From the NCBI GenBank assembly GCA_033675545.1, contig JAWDGP010002132.1:97501-161500 (forward strand): 64,000 nt of DNA, in the 5' to 3' direction. Shown one piece after another: positions 27,901-64,000 of this stretch. A model generated the notes under the pieces. That model did not search any database. It saw nothing but the letters and a program-made list of their open reading frames with translations, and was not told where the DNA came from. How positions within the stretch are numbered: position 1 is the stretch's first letter; each line of letters begins with the position of its first letter. A program made the translations under genes and the position numbers. The stretch comes from Elysia crispata (Eukaryota > Mollusca > Gastropoda > Plakobranchidae).

Positions 27901-29409
27901 TCCTCCCTGCAGAACTAGGTTCTTTCCACTAATCCCCATTGCCAAGAGTTATCAGAGAAATTGCAAGGTCGTTTACATAGCCAGCCACCATTTTCCAAGT
28001 TGTTATCGTGTCTGTCTAATGGAGTCCCAGATCCTACTTCCACCTATTCAGTAGAAGCCATTAACCAGAAACCTACCGGCTGCCGGCAGATCAGCGAGCG
28101 TTTCGAGCTTCTGATTCCCAGGCTTAGTATCTGACAAAATAGTGTTGAACATCCGGACGATGATAACTGTATCTATCCATGACGCAATGTCTATATTAAA
28201 ACATGATACAGTGTCTTTTACAGATTCCGATGCTCTGAGAACAAACGAGAGAAAGGCTGTCTCTGCTTTCCCACTGAATTATTATACATCTTTATTATAC
28301 ATTTCGGACGCGGCTGCCTATAAACTATGACGCCAATGATCCCTTGTACTGACTTGTTTTTTGTTGGGTTTTGTTTGTTTGTTTGTTTTGTCTTTTGTTT
28401 TGTTGTTGTTGTTGTTTTTACTGCTCAGTCCGCCAATAACAATCAAAGGAAAAGAGTATATATATATGTGTGTGTGTGGGGGGGGGGGATGGAGGGGGGT
28501 GTTGCGATTTGACATAAAAACGAAACAAAAAAGACAAAGAAAAAATTTGCTTACCTGCTGTGCCACAAGACCCAAGTTCCTCATGGCCTCTTCTATGCGC
28601 GGCTCATACGCTGACATCTGGCTTGAAGTACGACTGATTCCCGACCCTTGCCTCGATACTACCATCTCACCAACATTGGCGGTCACATCTTCTTTGTCAG
28701 AGGAGAGTTGCGTGCCAGATGTAGATGTTTTGGGCAGAAAACCAGTATCTGTGGCTAAAGCACTGGTATTGTTGTCATCTGCAACTGTTTGGGCATCCTC
28801 CTTTTCGTTTATTTCTCCTTCAGCTTCCTCGGCCTTCTCCTCATCCCCATCTCCCTCTTCTTTTCCTTCTTCTTCTTCATTTTCTTCTTCTTCTTCTTCA
28901 TCCTCGTCTTCATAATCATCAAAGATGTTCTCCATTTCTGAGATTTCCTTCTCCCTAGCTGCAGCAGCAGCAGCAGCAGCGGCTGCAGCGTTTTTCATTT
29001 CGATGCGTTTGGCTAAAAACGCTCGTTTCTCAAGGAAGTGGTCTAGCTGAGCACGGGCTTCTTTGTAGCTTTGCTGGATGCGACCATGCTGGTTCAACAG
29101 GTCCACTAATTCTGAGCCAAGAGAAACACGGAACCTATATATGTTTTCCATTATGTAAGGCAACGCCGTTACAATCTCGGCTCTTTTGATTGACTCCTCA
29201 AATACAGCCATGATTCTCTGAGCTTCTATTGTTGCTAGCTTTTTGCGAGCAGGCTCCAAAGCTTTTGATGGGTCGAGTTTAAGATTTCTCATACGAAGAG
29301 TGTTGTTCGTCTTTGAACCACCTGGAGGGTGGGGTGCATTTGAGTTGGAGAGCTTCATGTGCATTGTGGGCTCAATTGTAACTGCCTCAGTATAAGTGTG
29401 CGTTGCCAT
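21974..29409 (-). CDS. IQCD: Dynein regulatory complex subunit 10 (IQ domain-containing protein D), five exons
   Basis: Minus-strand coding exons: 28555-29409, 26328-26615, 23656-23889, 22650-22721, 21974-22243. All junctions are phase 0, with CAG|GTAAGC, GAG|GTGAGG, GGA|GTAAGT and CAG|GTGAGT donors. Product 572 aa. DRC10 belongs to the nexin-dynein regulatory complex that links outer doublets in motile cilia. Family signatures: KKLATIEAQRIMAVFEESIK near the N terminus; NILRLFSINPTAMK; LQTDLHQIEKFSDENIRRTR; KYKIENEVDNWIQKYDQDLG; and a C-terminal IQ motif, IQAFWRSYKVRK (545-556), followed by a lysine-rich tail. Much of exons 2-5 is coiled coil. Longer than the human protein as I recall it (~450 aa), because exon 1 has an alanine run (11 residues) and a ~40-residue acidic stretch. 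The start is the only ATG before the conserved N terminus. Confidence 0.95.
22445..22605 (-). mobile_element. Old SINE-like copy 3 in a DRC10 intron
   Basis: Resembles 17660-17770 in order: AATGCTCAGCAG, AGTGAAAATGGTTAAAA, GTGAGATTGAAATCATCAAT. Heavily diverged, with no neighbouring microsatellite. Confidence 0.35.
24298..26330 (-). repeat. ~60-bp C-rich minisatellite seeded by a DRC10 exon/donor junction, about 33 copies
   Basis: Plus-strand units contain CTTATCGTCTATGGCTTCTC, TAACCCCCTCCCCTCCCT and CACGCCTCTTACCCCCTCCTC. On the gene strand this is GCCATAGACGATAAGGAGGA followed by G-rich donor-like sequence: the same bases that end DRC10 exon 2 (AIDDKEEE|GTGAGG). The array occupies the intron from the real donor at 26327 outward. 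Many copies carry GGGGTAAGAG, a stronger match to the U1 consensus than the true GAGGTGAGGG. Confidence 0.93.
26860..26930 (+). mobile_element. Possible tRNA-like SINE fragment
   Basis: TTTGCTGGCAAAGCGTTCAA, then GATCCGTGTTCGATATC about 25 bp on, resembles an A box plus a degenerate B box. It lies in the large DRC10 intron; no clear boundaries. Confidence 0.25.
27060..27435 (+). repeat. Degenerate ~36-bp tandem repeat in a DRC10 intron
   Basis: About ten diverged units built on TTCTATTCGCCAGTACTCGA and TCATCATCTCTATTG. The divergence suggests an old array. Confidence 0.75.
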
Positions 29410-32498
<3,089 letters not shown>

Positions 32499-32820
32499 CC
32501 TTCCATAGATTCACTTTATAGGGAATGTGATTTTACAGAGAGTTATATTGCTTTGTAGGAAGTCTTGAGTTCTCTTTACAAATCAGAAGCATTTCAAAGA
32601 TCTAAGCAGAACCAATCATTTTGTTGTCAATGTTTCTTCGTGTGCGCATTTTGTATTTTCCTTTTTCCACTTCAAATTTCACACCAATATGCATTCTTGG
32701 AGATGCTTTGCTTCATACTTTGCCTCATAAGCTGAAAATAACTTTAAAGTAGAGCTCATGACTTCCAACTAGGCAGCATAACTTTTTGTTTGATAGCATT
32801 TCCTATATTTCATTCTGTCC

Positions 32821-32821
<1 letters not shown>

Positions 32822-32912
<91 letters not shown>

Positions 32913-32947
32913 TTCTCTCTCTCTTTCTCTCTCTCTCTCGCTCTATC
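32822..32947 (+). repeat. (CT)n microsatellite
   Basis: About 90 bp of pure CT, then CT with TTTCTC and CGCTC interruptions. Confidence 0.97.
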
Positions 32948-33027
32948 TCTTTATCTCATGTACTCCCATATTCTGTTCCTTCTTCATGTTAGAATATAAA
33001 GTATGTAAGTTCACAGTCCTAGACTCA

Positions 33028-33168
33028 GTGTATCATGGTCTGGCTAGCTGAGTAGCTCTGTACACTTGGTCCAAGTATCATGGTCTGGCTAGCTGAGTAG
33101 CTCCCCTACACTTGGTCCATGTATCATGGTCTGGCTAGCTGAGTAGCTCTGTACACTTGGTCCAAGTC
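33028..33168 (+). repeat. ~47-bp repeat, three copies, tRNA-head-like
   Basis: Each copy contains TATCATGGTCTGGCTAGCTG and AGTAGCTCTGTACACTTGGT. GGCTAGCTGAGTAGCTC resembles a D-arm/A-box region, so the unit may be a triplicated SINE head. Confidence 0.8.
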
Positions 33169-33741
33169 GCCACACTAAGACACTTGGATGAGGTGTGAAA
33201 GCTGAACCGGACAAGTGGCTTCCTGGTCTTCCTTAGATCAGTGGGTTTAGTCACCTTCGCCTGTAGATAGATTGTCGCACAGAAAACAAACAATACAGTT
33301 GTTTTTTTCTTTTCTTCTTCCTTGGTTTTCAGATTAACTTGCAATGTGCAAATATGTCAACTACAAGTCAGCATATATGTTTAGCTGCTCCATGTAGTCC
33401 CTTGTGTAAAACAAATCATGTTCTTAGTCAGTATTTATCTGTAAGTTAGCCATGTATTCCCCTGTATAAAACACATCAAGCTCTGAGTGGCTGTATAGAT
33501 CTACGTATTCTGTAGGTTTTGCAAGCCCTAGAGTATAATTGGTATAATTATTTTCTCGCTTGTTCTTCGAGTAGCTGCGGCTAACGGAGGAGATGCCGAG
33601 AGGGGACTACCGAGTCTTTACCATGGTAGTGTGACGTAACTTCCTCTTACCCTGCAACAGTTCTTGTCTTGCAGTCAATCTTTACCCTGAACGTGTTACG
33701 CAAAGCAAGCAACGTTCAAAATACAGCAGTTGAGGCAATAG

Positions 33742-33743
<2 letters not shown>

Positions 33744-33821
<78 letters not shown>

Positions 33822-33842
33822 GTTGTTGTTGCTGCTGCTGCA
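33744..33842 (+). repeat. (CTA)n followed by GTT/GCT triplets
   Basis: About 25 CTA triplets passing into GTTGTTGTTGCTGCTGCTGC. Poly-Thr/Val/Ala frames are artefacts. Confidence 0.95.
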
Positions 33843-34294
33843 GCTACTTATAACAGTATTACTATTGCTGTCAGCACCACCACCTCAACTACGTCTCTCA
33901 CTACTGCTTGTACCTCTGCTGTGTCGGATCATTGTTATCGATGTCTTTACCCAGCGGCTGAGGCGGCGCTATGTTTTTGAACTGAGGTATGAAAAGAAAA
34001 GTAACTCTTGTCTGTAGATGACGCACTTCTAATCTAAGACACTCGATAATGTCAGCCAGAGTCGGTGTGTGGATTCCTTGGAGAAATCTTCAGTTTCACA
34101 ACATGGCGGTGGATACCGTTTTTAGTTTATTACCGATAACGTGGCGTCCAGCGACCAGTGGTATTCAAGGAGTTCTTTGTCTCCACGTGGAAGATTCTCT
34201 CCTACACCTGATCCTCTACCAGGATTAACTTATAGCTCGAGGATTGATTTTTTTTTTTTTTTTAATTTATTTTAGTGTTATCGTTTGTTGTTTT

Positions 34295-34325
<31 letters not shown>

Positions 34326-34383
34326 GTTTTTCGAAATTTTGCATTGGAAATGTTATAAAAGTATTATTGAGCCGGCTGCAAGC

Positions 34384-34553
<170 letters not shown>

Positions 34554-35037
34554 CTACCTGTAGTTTTGGGGCAAAGATCTTCCATCGTCCATTTTTTTAA
34601 AATAACCTTGGGAGTGCGGTGGTGGCCAGAGGGTATTTTCAGTTTGCATTAAGTTCACTCTACCCGGTGTCACGGGTCAGTGGAAGTTTAGGAACGAGGA
34701 AAGCACTTTGTGTGTTTATGTGGCGCATCCGTAGACTTAATCACTCGACTTAAACAGGCTTTTGGCTTGTTTTGCTTTGTGTTTTGTTTTTTGTTTTTGT
34801 TTTTTTGTTGTTTTTTTTGTTTTGCTTAACATTGAGATCACAGATGAGGAAATTTTTAGTTAGGAATAAACCAGCACCGTATGCCGCTCTCTGGGTTGGG
34901 TGACAGGAAACCGTTCAGTGAGTTGCACTTTGATTCCTCCGCCCCCTTCCCTCAGAGAAAGTTCTCCAACAACTTCCTGTTATCGGCAAGGATGACTGAA
35001 ACCTTACAAACAGCCGAGAAATTACAGCTCATACCGT

Positions 35038-35190
35038 CCAGGCTGTCTCCAGCTGCAGGATAGGGCTGATTAGATCTGACCCCATCAACACAGGAGCCTT
35101 GATTGTCTGTGCAGCACTCTACTCGCTGAGCTATGCCACCTTAGAGTTAGAAATTGTCAAATTTGGCTTCTTATTCTGACAGCCCCCCCT
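35038..35190 (-). mobile_element. tRNA-derived SINE, copy A, next to (CT)n
   Basis: Minus strand begins beside the (CT)n tract and reads GGTGGCATAGCTCAGCGAGT with AGAGTGCTGC, a clear tRNA D-arm/A-box. It ends near GCTGGAGACAGCC. The same ~150-bp sequence is at 49868-50030 in the same orientation, also beside (CT)n. Confidence 0.7.
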
Positions 35191-35205
35191 CCCCACCCAC
35201 TCACA

Positions 35206-35320
<115 letters not shown>

Positions 35321-35975
35321 TCTCTCTTTCTATTTTTCTCTATTTCTTTCTTGCATGTATTCATTATTTTTCTGGTTTTCTCTTTCTTATCCGAATATAA
35401 CACGCAAGTGCTCTTTCTCTCATTCCCTTTTTTCTGTCTCTCTCTACCTTTTCTTTTATCCGTCTCTTAATCCATTTCATCATTTTTTTTTCTTCTCATC
35501 ATCTATTCTTTTCGTTGCTTCCGTATAATATCACTTCTCTGACTCTCCCCCTTTTTTTTTTTTTTAATTTTGTTGTTCCTGTTGTTATTGTTGTCCTCAT
35601 CTACCTCTCTTTTTTATTTCTCTGTGCTCGTATCTTTACATAACTTCTATCTTCCCTGTATGGCTATCTATCCGTCCCTCTATTGTCGATCTTCACCAGT
35701 CCTGGCCCTTGTCATTATTCTCTGCCAGTGTTGTGTGATCCACCGATCCAGCTAATCTCTGATAGAAGCTGCAGCTGACACTGTGACAGGCTCCAGGTGA
35801 TTGGCCGACTGTGTGTTAGTGGAGGAAGTAACGGTCTAGATTTAACACCTGTCACAGGCGTTCAGAGAGTTCAGATGAGAATGCCATGATGTGAAACTTT
35901 GAAGGTTTAAATTTTATTTCTTGTCTCTAGTCATTTTGAGACTCTTGTTGTTTTTTTTTAAACTGGAGAGCGTCG

Positions 35976-58818
<22,843 letters not shown>

Positions 58819-61800
58819 CAACATTGACAACAGGCATCAGATTTGAAAAAAAAAAAAAAAAAAAAAAGAAAAAATCTTCTGTTGATACTGTGGTTCTATT
58901 GGCCAAAATGGTGCTCTCCTTGTTTTCATTCTCCTGTTATCAATAATGTTGAGAAATGCATTTTGACAACATGGATTTGTTGATCGGACCAGATGGGAAG
59001 CACTTCTCTTTTTCCCCAATACGTCAAGCAGTGCAATTCAGAAATAATGAGGCCCTCTGAATCAACCATTTATGGGCTGAGAATTGTGTTCAAAAGTTCT
59101 TGTAGGTCTCCAGACATGTGTTCTACACTTGGGTCTTCAATTTGCATGAGGTGTGAGCATCAAAGCCTTGTTTATTGTTGTTCACATTTATACAGATATG
59201 GTTTTATTATACAAGCTGCATGAAATGTATTGTGTTCACACCACTTTCATTATTTTCACCATTTCTAGGTTTATTGTACTGAAAGTCAAATCTGTGGCCA
59301 CACACATAAAACGCATAACTTGTTTTAAATTCATCAAAGGGGCTTCTCTAGTACTGGTTAAAAAATTTTTAATTATTCGCATGCGTGAAGTTGTTCGCTA
59401 TTGTCTTATCTATATTCTGAAGAGCAGCAGGCTACACACTTTTCATGCCATCCAGACACTACCACAGTTTCACTCTCTGAGGTTTTCTTTCTAAAGCTTC
59501 ATGCCCCTTTATTAATATTATCTCAGTTTGTGGTGATTTAAAGAAAGGAAATCATAATTGAAAGTTATGCGGGGAAAAACATTTAATTTTATATTCAAAG
59601 CAAATCACTGAGGCTTGAGATGTCTTTTGTTTTTGGTTAATTTAAATGAATTTCAATGTGTATAACTTCTTATATAAAAGCTAGTCTTTCCTTTGAAAGC
59701 GTTTTCCCAACAAGTGTCACTTTTGCATCCCACTGAAGAAGCTTTTTATTAATTGAATCTGAAACTAGATCTACTTATAAAGCTATAACAATAAAAGGGA
59801 GCAGTAAAACTTGGATTTCAAAGGATTTGAGAAATTTAAATCTTTAGAATTTTTTTAGCATTTCTTGAAATTTTACAGTTTAAGTATAATTGAGCGGAAT
59901 AAATTTAGAAGATTACAGAAAGAAGAAATTTTTAGTACATTTGGCAAGTATACCTAGCTTGTGAGACTCAAGTTGTAGAGTAAATGAAGGGTAAAAAAAA
60001 TACTAAAAATGGTTCTCGTTAATGGAGAGGTAGAGACTTGATTTCCTTAGTTTCAGATCTATACACATTGCTTTGTTTTGAGTACTCTTTGTGCTCATCA
60101 AATGATTAAAATTTTGTTGGTGGGTGTCTGAACCAAGAGATTTTTTTTTACCCAATGTGATTGAACGAATTTAGGAAATTAAACGGTATATTAGATATGA
60201 TTTGTGGTCCAGTGAAAGTTAATTCATAACTTACTGAATACTTAAGGCATCCTTTATGAATGTCGAGATGTTAAATTACAATATTACAAGTCTATAAGAT
60301 GTTTTATCTACACTGAAAAAATCTGTGATAATATACTACTTCATCAGTTATGAGCCTGGGAATTCGGAGGAATAGATTTTTGCAAAGGTGGATGAAAATT
60401 TAAATTACAGTTGCGAAAGAAAAGATGGCTTTAACTGATTAAGAAAGTGATATGGTTAATTCTCTTATTTAGCTTGGTTTTGATATTATAGTTTTAGTGA
60501 GTTCTTATAATCACATGGGCCTCATACCTTTACTGAGAACAAAATGACTCTTTTGTAATACTCCCTTAATTTTAAGGCAATTTGGGAATCTCATTTTGTT
60601 TAGATAATATAAAACATGGGATTTTTTTTTTCTATTTTCACTGTTATTGCAGGAAACTCATTTCAATAAGAATTTCATTTTTATGTCAGAAAAGCTTTTG
60701 TACATACATATATATATTTATACTGATTACATGTACAACTGTATGTTTTAATTTGGAAACTGCAAAATTCTTGAGTTTTCAGTCCAAAAAAAAAAAGATT
60801 TACCACATTTTGCCTTTGTTAAGTTGGGTTTTGAAGATATTTTTTGCCCCCTCTGCTTTGCAAGATGCATGTATCGCATGTGCATAGTATATCAATGTTA
60901 TCACATTGGCATGAGAAAACTGTATGTTCATGTGAGATACTGATCATGTGATTGATGAGAACAGTGAAGTCAATCGTATCAGCTTTAGCATTCTGTCTTC
61001 AAGCTACACTTCACCAGATACTGATCGGTGAATTTGGTTAAGTGAAATTGCGACCATGCTTGCTTCCATCACTAAAGTTTAATGCATCAATAGTCAAGGC
61101 AGGGCAGGGCTCTAATTTCTGTGATAGCGCTTTCCTCCTTATCAAAAGAGTTGCTTGGTAAATACTTCTTGTCGCCACTAGGTTATTTTTTTTTCAAGCT
61201 TTATGGGAATAATGTTTTGATTTAAAAAGAATGCAATTTGTAGATGTGAATTTTACCTTCTTGGAACACTGAATATTATCCTCTTGAAACAAACGAAGAG
61301 CTTTGAGAATTGGTTTGGTGTAAACTCTCTTTGGTTTATGATGTTTTACTTTGTATAGTTTATAGTGCTATTTATTCGAGTTTCTTTAATTGTTCATGTA
61401 ATAATGTATACCTCTGCTCCATGGTATGTTCAAATCAAGCTAGCGTTTATTGGCAGGTACAACATTTCCTGTGGCGCTCTTCCACTAGCTTGGGTCAGCA
61501 TCTACCATATCTGGGTGAACATGTAGTATTTACACACGCAATAAATGAAATGATAAAGTGTGCCTTAGAAAGAAAAAAATATATCCTCAAAAAATTTATT
61601 GAAAAAAAAAAGAATTAAATTGTTAATTGTTAGTTCACTGATCTGAATCACTCATTCAGAGAAAATTTAAGATTTTAAGAAACAAAATCCTCTTATTTTG
61701 ATGTAGATATATTTTTGTATATCAGGCATACTGATAGAGAAAAGTCAATGGCGTAGATGTGAATGAAGAATCTCATTTGGATTTAATGTTTCAAAATGCA

Positions 61801-64000
61801 GATGAAGTGGATTTAATTCGTAAGAATAATTGTAAATTATATTTTTCTCTAATAGAATTTTGAGATGCCCTGACCACTGCTATGAAAAGCCAAAGCCACA
61901 TATGTTGGCTTTGATGTTTTTTTTTTTTGTTTTTTTTTAGTACTGTTTGAATATTCAATCCAAATTTATTCACTTGTGAGGGGAAGAAATTGGTATCAGA
62001 TCATGGGGTATTTATCAGTCAGCCGCCACCCGTAGCACATTTAGTTTTTATAGGGCATTTACTGTCAGCACACTGAATGTCTTCAGTATTGAGTAATGTG
62101 TGAATGTGATACTTCAACTCTGCACAAAATGTTGCATAATTTGAATGGATGATTGTTTACAAATGTTTAAATACATAAATACACTTTTCACTTAAATTCT
62201 CCCTTTCAAAGTATGAAGGGCTGAGTAGGGTAGAAAAGCAAAATAGCTCTTTGGAATCTTCACTTGTGTCCAGGAAAATTAGAAAGCCTTTGTCTGTGGG
62301 ACACCTGAAGGTGTATAAGTTTGACATCCTGTCCATTAGGGACCAAGTGTTGCCTCCATGAGCTGATCTTTTAATTGTGTTACTTTTGCTGTAAAGATTT
62401 TTTTTTTCTGGTTTTTCATTCCAAAGGCAATATCTGTATTCGATAAAAAAACGTGTTGTATAATAATCTATTGGAAAAGCAATCTAAGTAATATATACAT
62501 GTAATTAACTATATATAAGTATATTGTAACATTACTCTTTTAATGTTTTATCTCAATTTATACTGGACCTATGTGGAACATAGTGAATTTTCATTGTTAA
62601 CATTTTTTTTAGTTTTTTAGGTATCTGTTTGTTCTATTCTTTCACAAGAGTTTCATTAAAACTCTGTAACTTGCCCTTCATGGTTTAGTATCTTGTGATA
62701 TTTGATTGGGTAAAGAGGCCTATGAATTAGCTGCACTCAAGGCTATTTTGGGCTATTCATGACTAAAGGCAAAAAAATTAGTTGTAATAGAAAGAAGCTT
62801 TGTGAGATAACAAAATAGCAATTATTACTATCACAAAATTTAAAAGTGGTTATGAGAATAGCAGCGACGCTGCTTCAAACCATTTTACCCAAGCTATAGG
62901 CATCCGTGAAACCTGTGCTGATCGGTGAGGTAAAGAGGTTTTAAATATTTTACTTGATCATACGGTTTGGGTTTGGTTCCGCTGAAAATGTCCTCATCTG
63001 AAAGAAGATGAAATGAATGTCTGCCTATTTATTCCATGTTTCCAAATGGTAAGAAAAACGAAGAATAGTTTGAAATGGTTTCAGTTCAAATTTAAGACAC
63101 CTAACTTATAATGACTGTCCACCGTTATTAACATGGAATTTTAATTAAAAAAGCAGTGAGGCTGTTATAACCATCTTTAATTTCAAAAGACAATTTTTTC
63201 AAAATCAAAATATCAATGCTACAATTTCTCTCATTGCCTTACATTTACACTCGGTAAAATGCAGGTATATAAAATCATGTACTCATTATCAATCAGAATT
63301 AACTTATCTGATTTATTTTTATATCAGTATGTTGTAATATTAGTAGGACAGGAAGTATACAGTGAAACAAGCGGAGGCTTTAATTATACATAATTATATG
63401 AGATAGTGAACACAAAATACAAAAAAGAAAAAAATATCATTTTTATAAACACGCATGAAACATTTTTAATATAGAAAGTTACATGGCAAAGTAGGGAATG
63501 AAAATGAGCTGGTATAAATCAAGATCTAATCACTGTTATTACTTAGTTTTGTGATATATTTCCAACAGTTTCAGATTTAAAAAAAAAAAATTTTTTACCA
63601 GATAAATATATTTCTTGACTTTTAAAGTGATTTTATCGGAATCCATTGTTTATGAATCAACAATGTAAAAATTTATAACAATATTAAACCTATTTGGTGG
63701 TTTCTTTACTTTTCATCTCCCTGTTATTATGAGCATCATCATGCATTTTCAGTATTATAAGCATTGCTAAATGAATTTGTAATAACCAAGCCATTTAAAC
63801 AGACCAAAGAAAATTCAGTTTGTATCAACATATCTTATGGATGTATACATCTAAGAGAAGAAACCTTTGTTTGCTGATATAAATTAATTTGTATTTACAA
63901 GGCTCAAAAAAGTGATTTACAGGTAAAAAGTTCATGCTGTAGAACATTAAATGATTCAGAAAAAACACTACCTAATAACAGCCACTAATTTTTTTTCCAA
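58819..64000 (+). other. TPC1 3'UTR and downstream AT-rich DNA, no gene seen
   Basis: Stops in all frames throughout. A genomic A-run (58846-58867) lies 28 nt after the stop. AATAAA hexamers at 59790, 59898 and 61540 are candidate poly(A) signals; which is used cannot be told. Confidence 0.5.

Noticed and set aside
34881-35063. 60-codon plus-strand frame with a mixed composition
   Set aside because: Its 3' part overlaps the SINE, and there is no splice or homology support.

Overview
The window reads as nuclear DNA of an intron-rich, repeat-rich animal, most likely a gastropod mollusc. The best pointer is the gene at 13137-15739. It joins an immunoglobulin-like domain, a coiled-coil stretch and a fibrinogen domain, which is the layout of fibrinogen-related proteins (FREPs/VIgLs), a family expanded in gastropods. 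There are no operons, rRNA genes, intact tRNA genes or CRISPR arrays. All assignments come from reading the sequence and from remembered family sequences; no search was run.

Layout. (1) 1-3.7 kb: the last two exons of an unrecognised plus-strand gene with an arginine/glycine-rich basic tail, embedded in simple and tandem repeats. (2) 3.7-13.1 kb: intergenic, dominated by a 74-bp array, a degenerate ~57-bp array and a 63-bp array, with one weak candidate minus-strand exon at 8526-8718. (3) 13.1-15.7 kb: a two-exon FREP gene. (4) 16.97-18.44 kb: a non-autonomous DNA transposon with terminal inverted repeats and TTAA flanks, carrying a trinucleotide array and a SINE-like unit. (5) 20.18-20.91 kb: a 21-bp array. 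(6) 21.97-29.41 kb, minus strand: a five-exon DRC10/IQCD gene (nexin-dynein regulatory complex of motile cilia), with a ~2-kb C-rich minisatellite in one intron. (7) 29.4-35.9 kb: AT-rich intergenic DNA with CT microsatellites and a SINE. (8) 35.98-58.82 kb, plus strand: a two-pore channel 1 (TPCN1-like) gene that I resolve into 27 phase-compatible coding exons (853 aa). Its introns hold several minisatellites, a SINE with clean target-site duplications and a mariner-derived inverted-repeat element. (9) 58.8-64 kb: AT-rich 3'UTR/intergenic DNA with no recognised gene.

The three recognised genes (secreted immune lectin, ciliary scaffold, endolysosomal cation channel) have no obvious shared pathway. 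I found no new multi-gene system. The most distinctive feature is how tandem repeats relate to splice sites. In DRC10 exon 2 and TPC1 exon 19, the array unit is a copy of the exon's own 3' end plus its 5' splice site, so each intron begins with many decoy donors, and in both cases only the first donor preserves the protein. In the unrecognised gene at the left edge, two arrays abut 3' splice sites. A second notable object is the foldback mariner (arms about 425 bp) in the last TPC1 intron.
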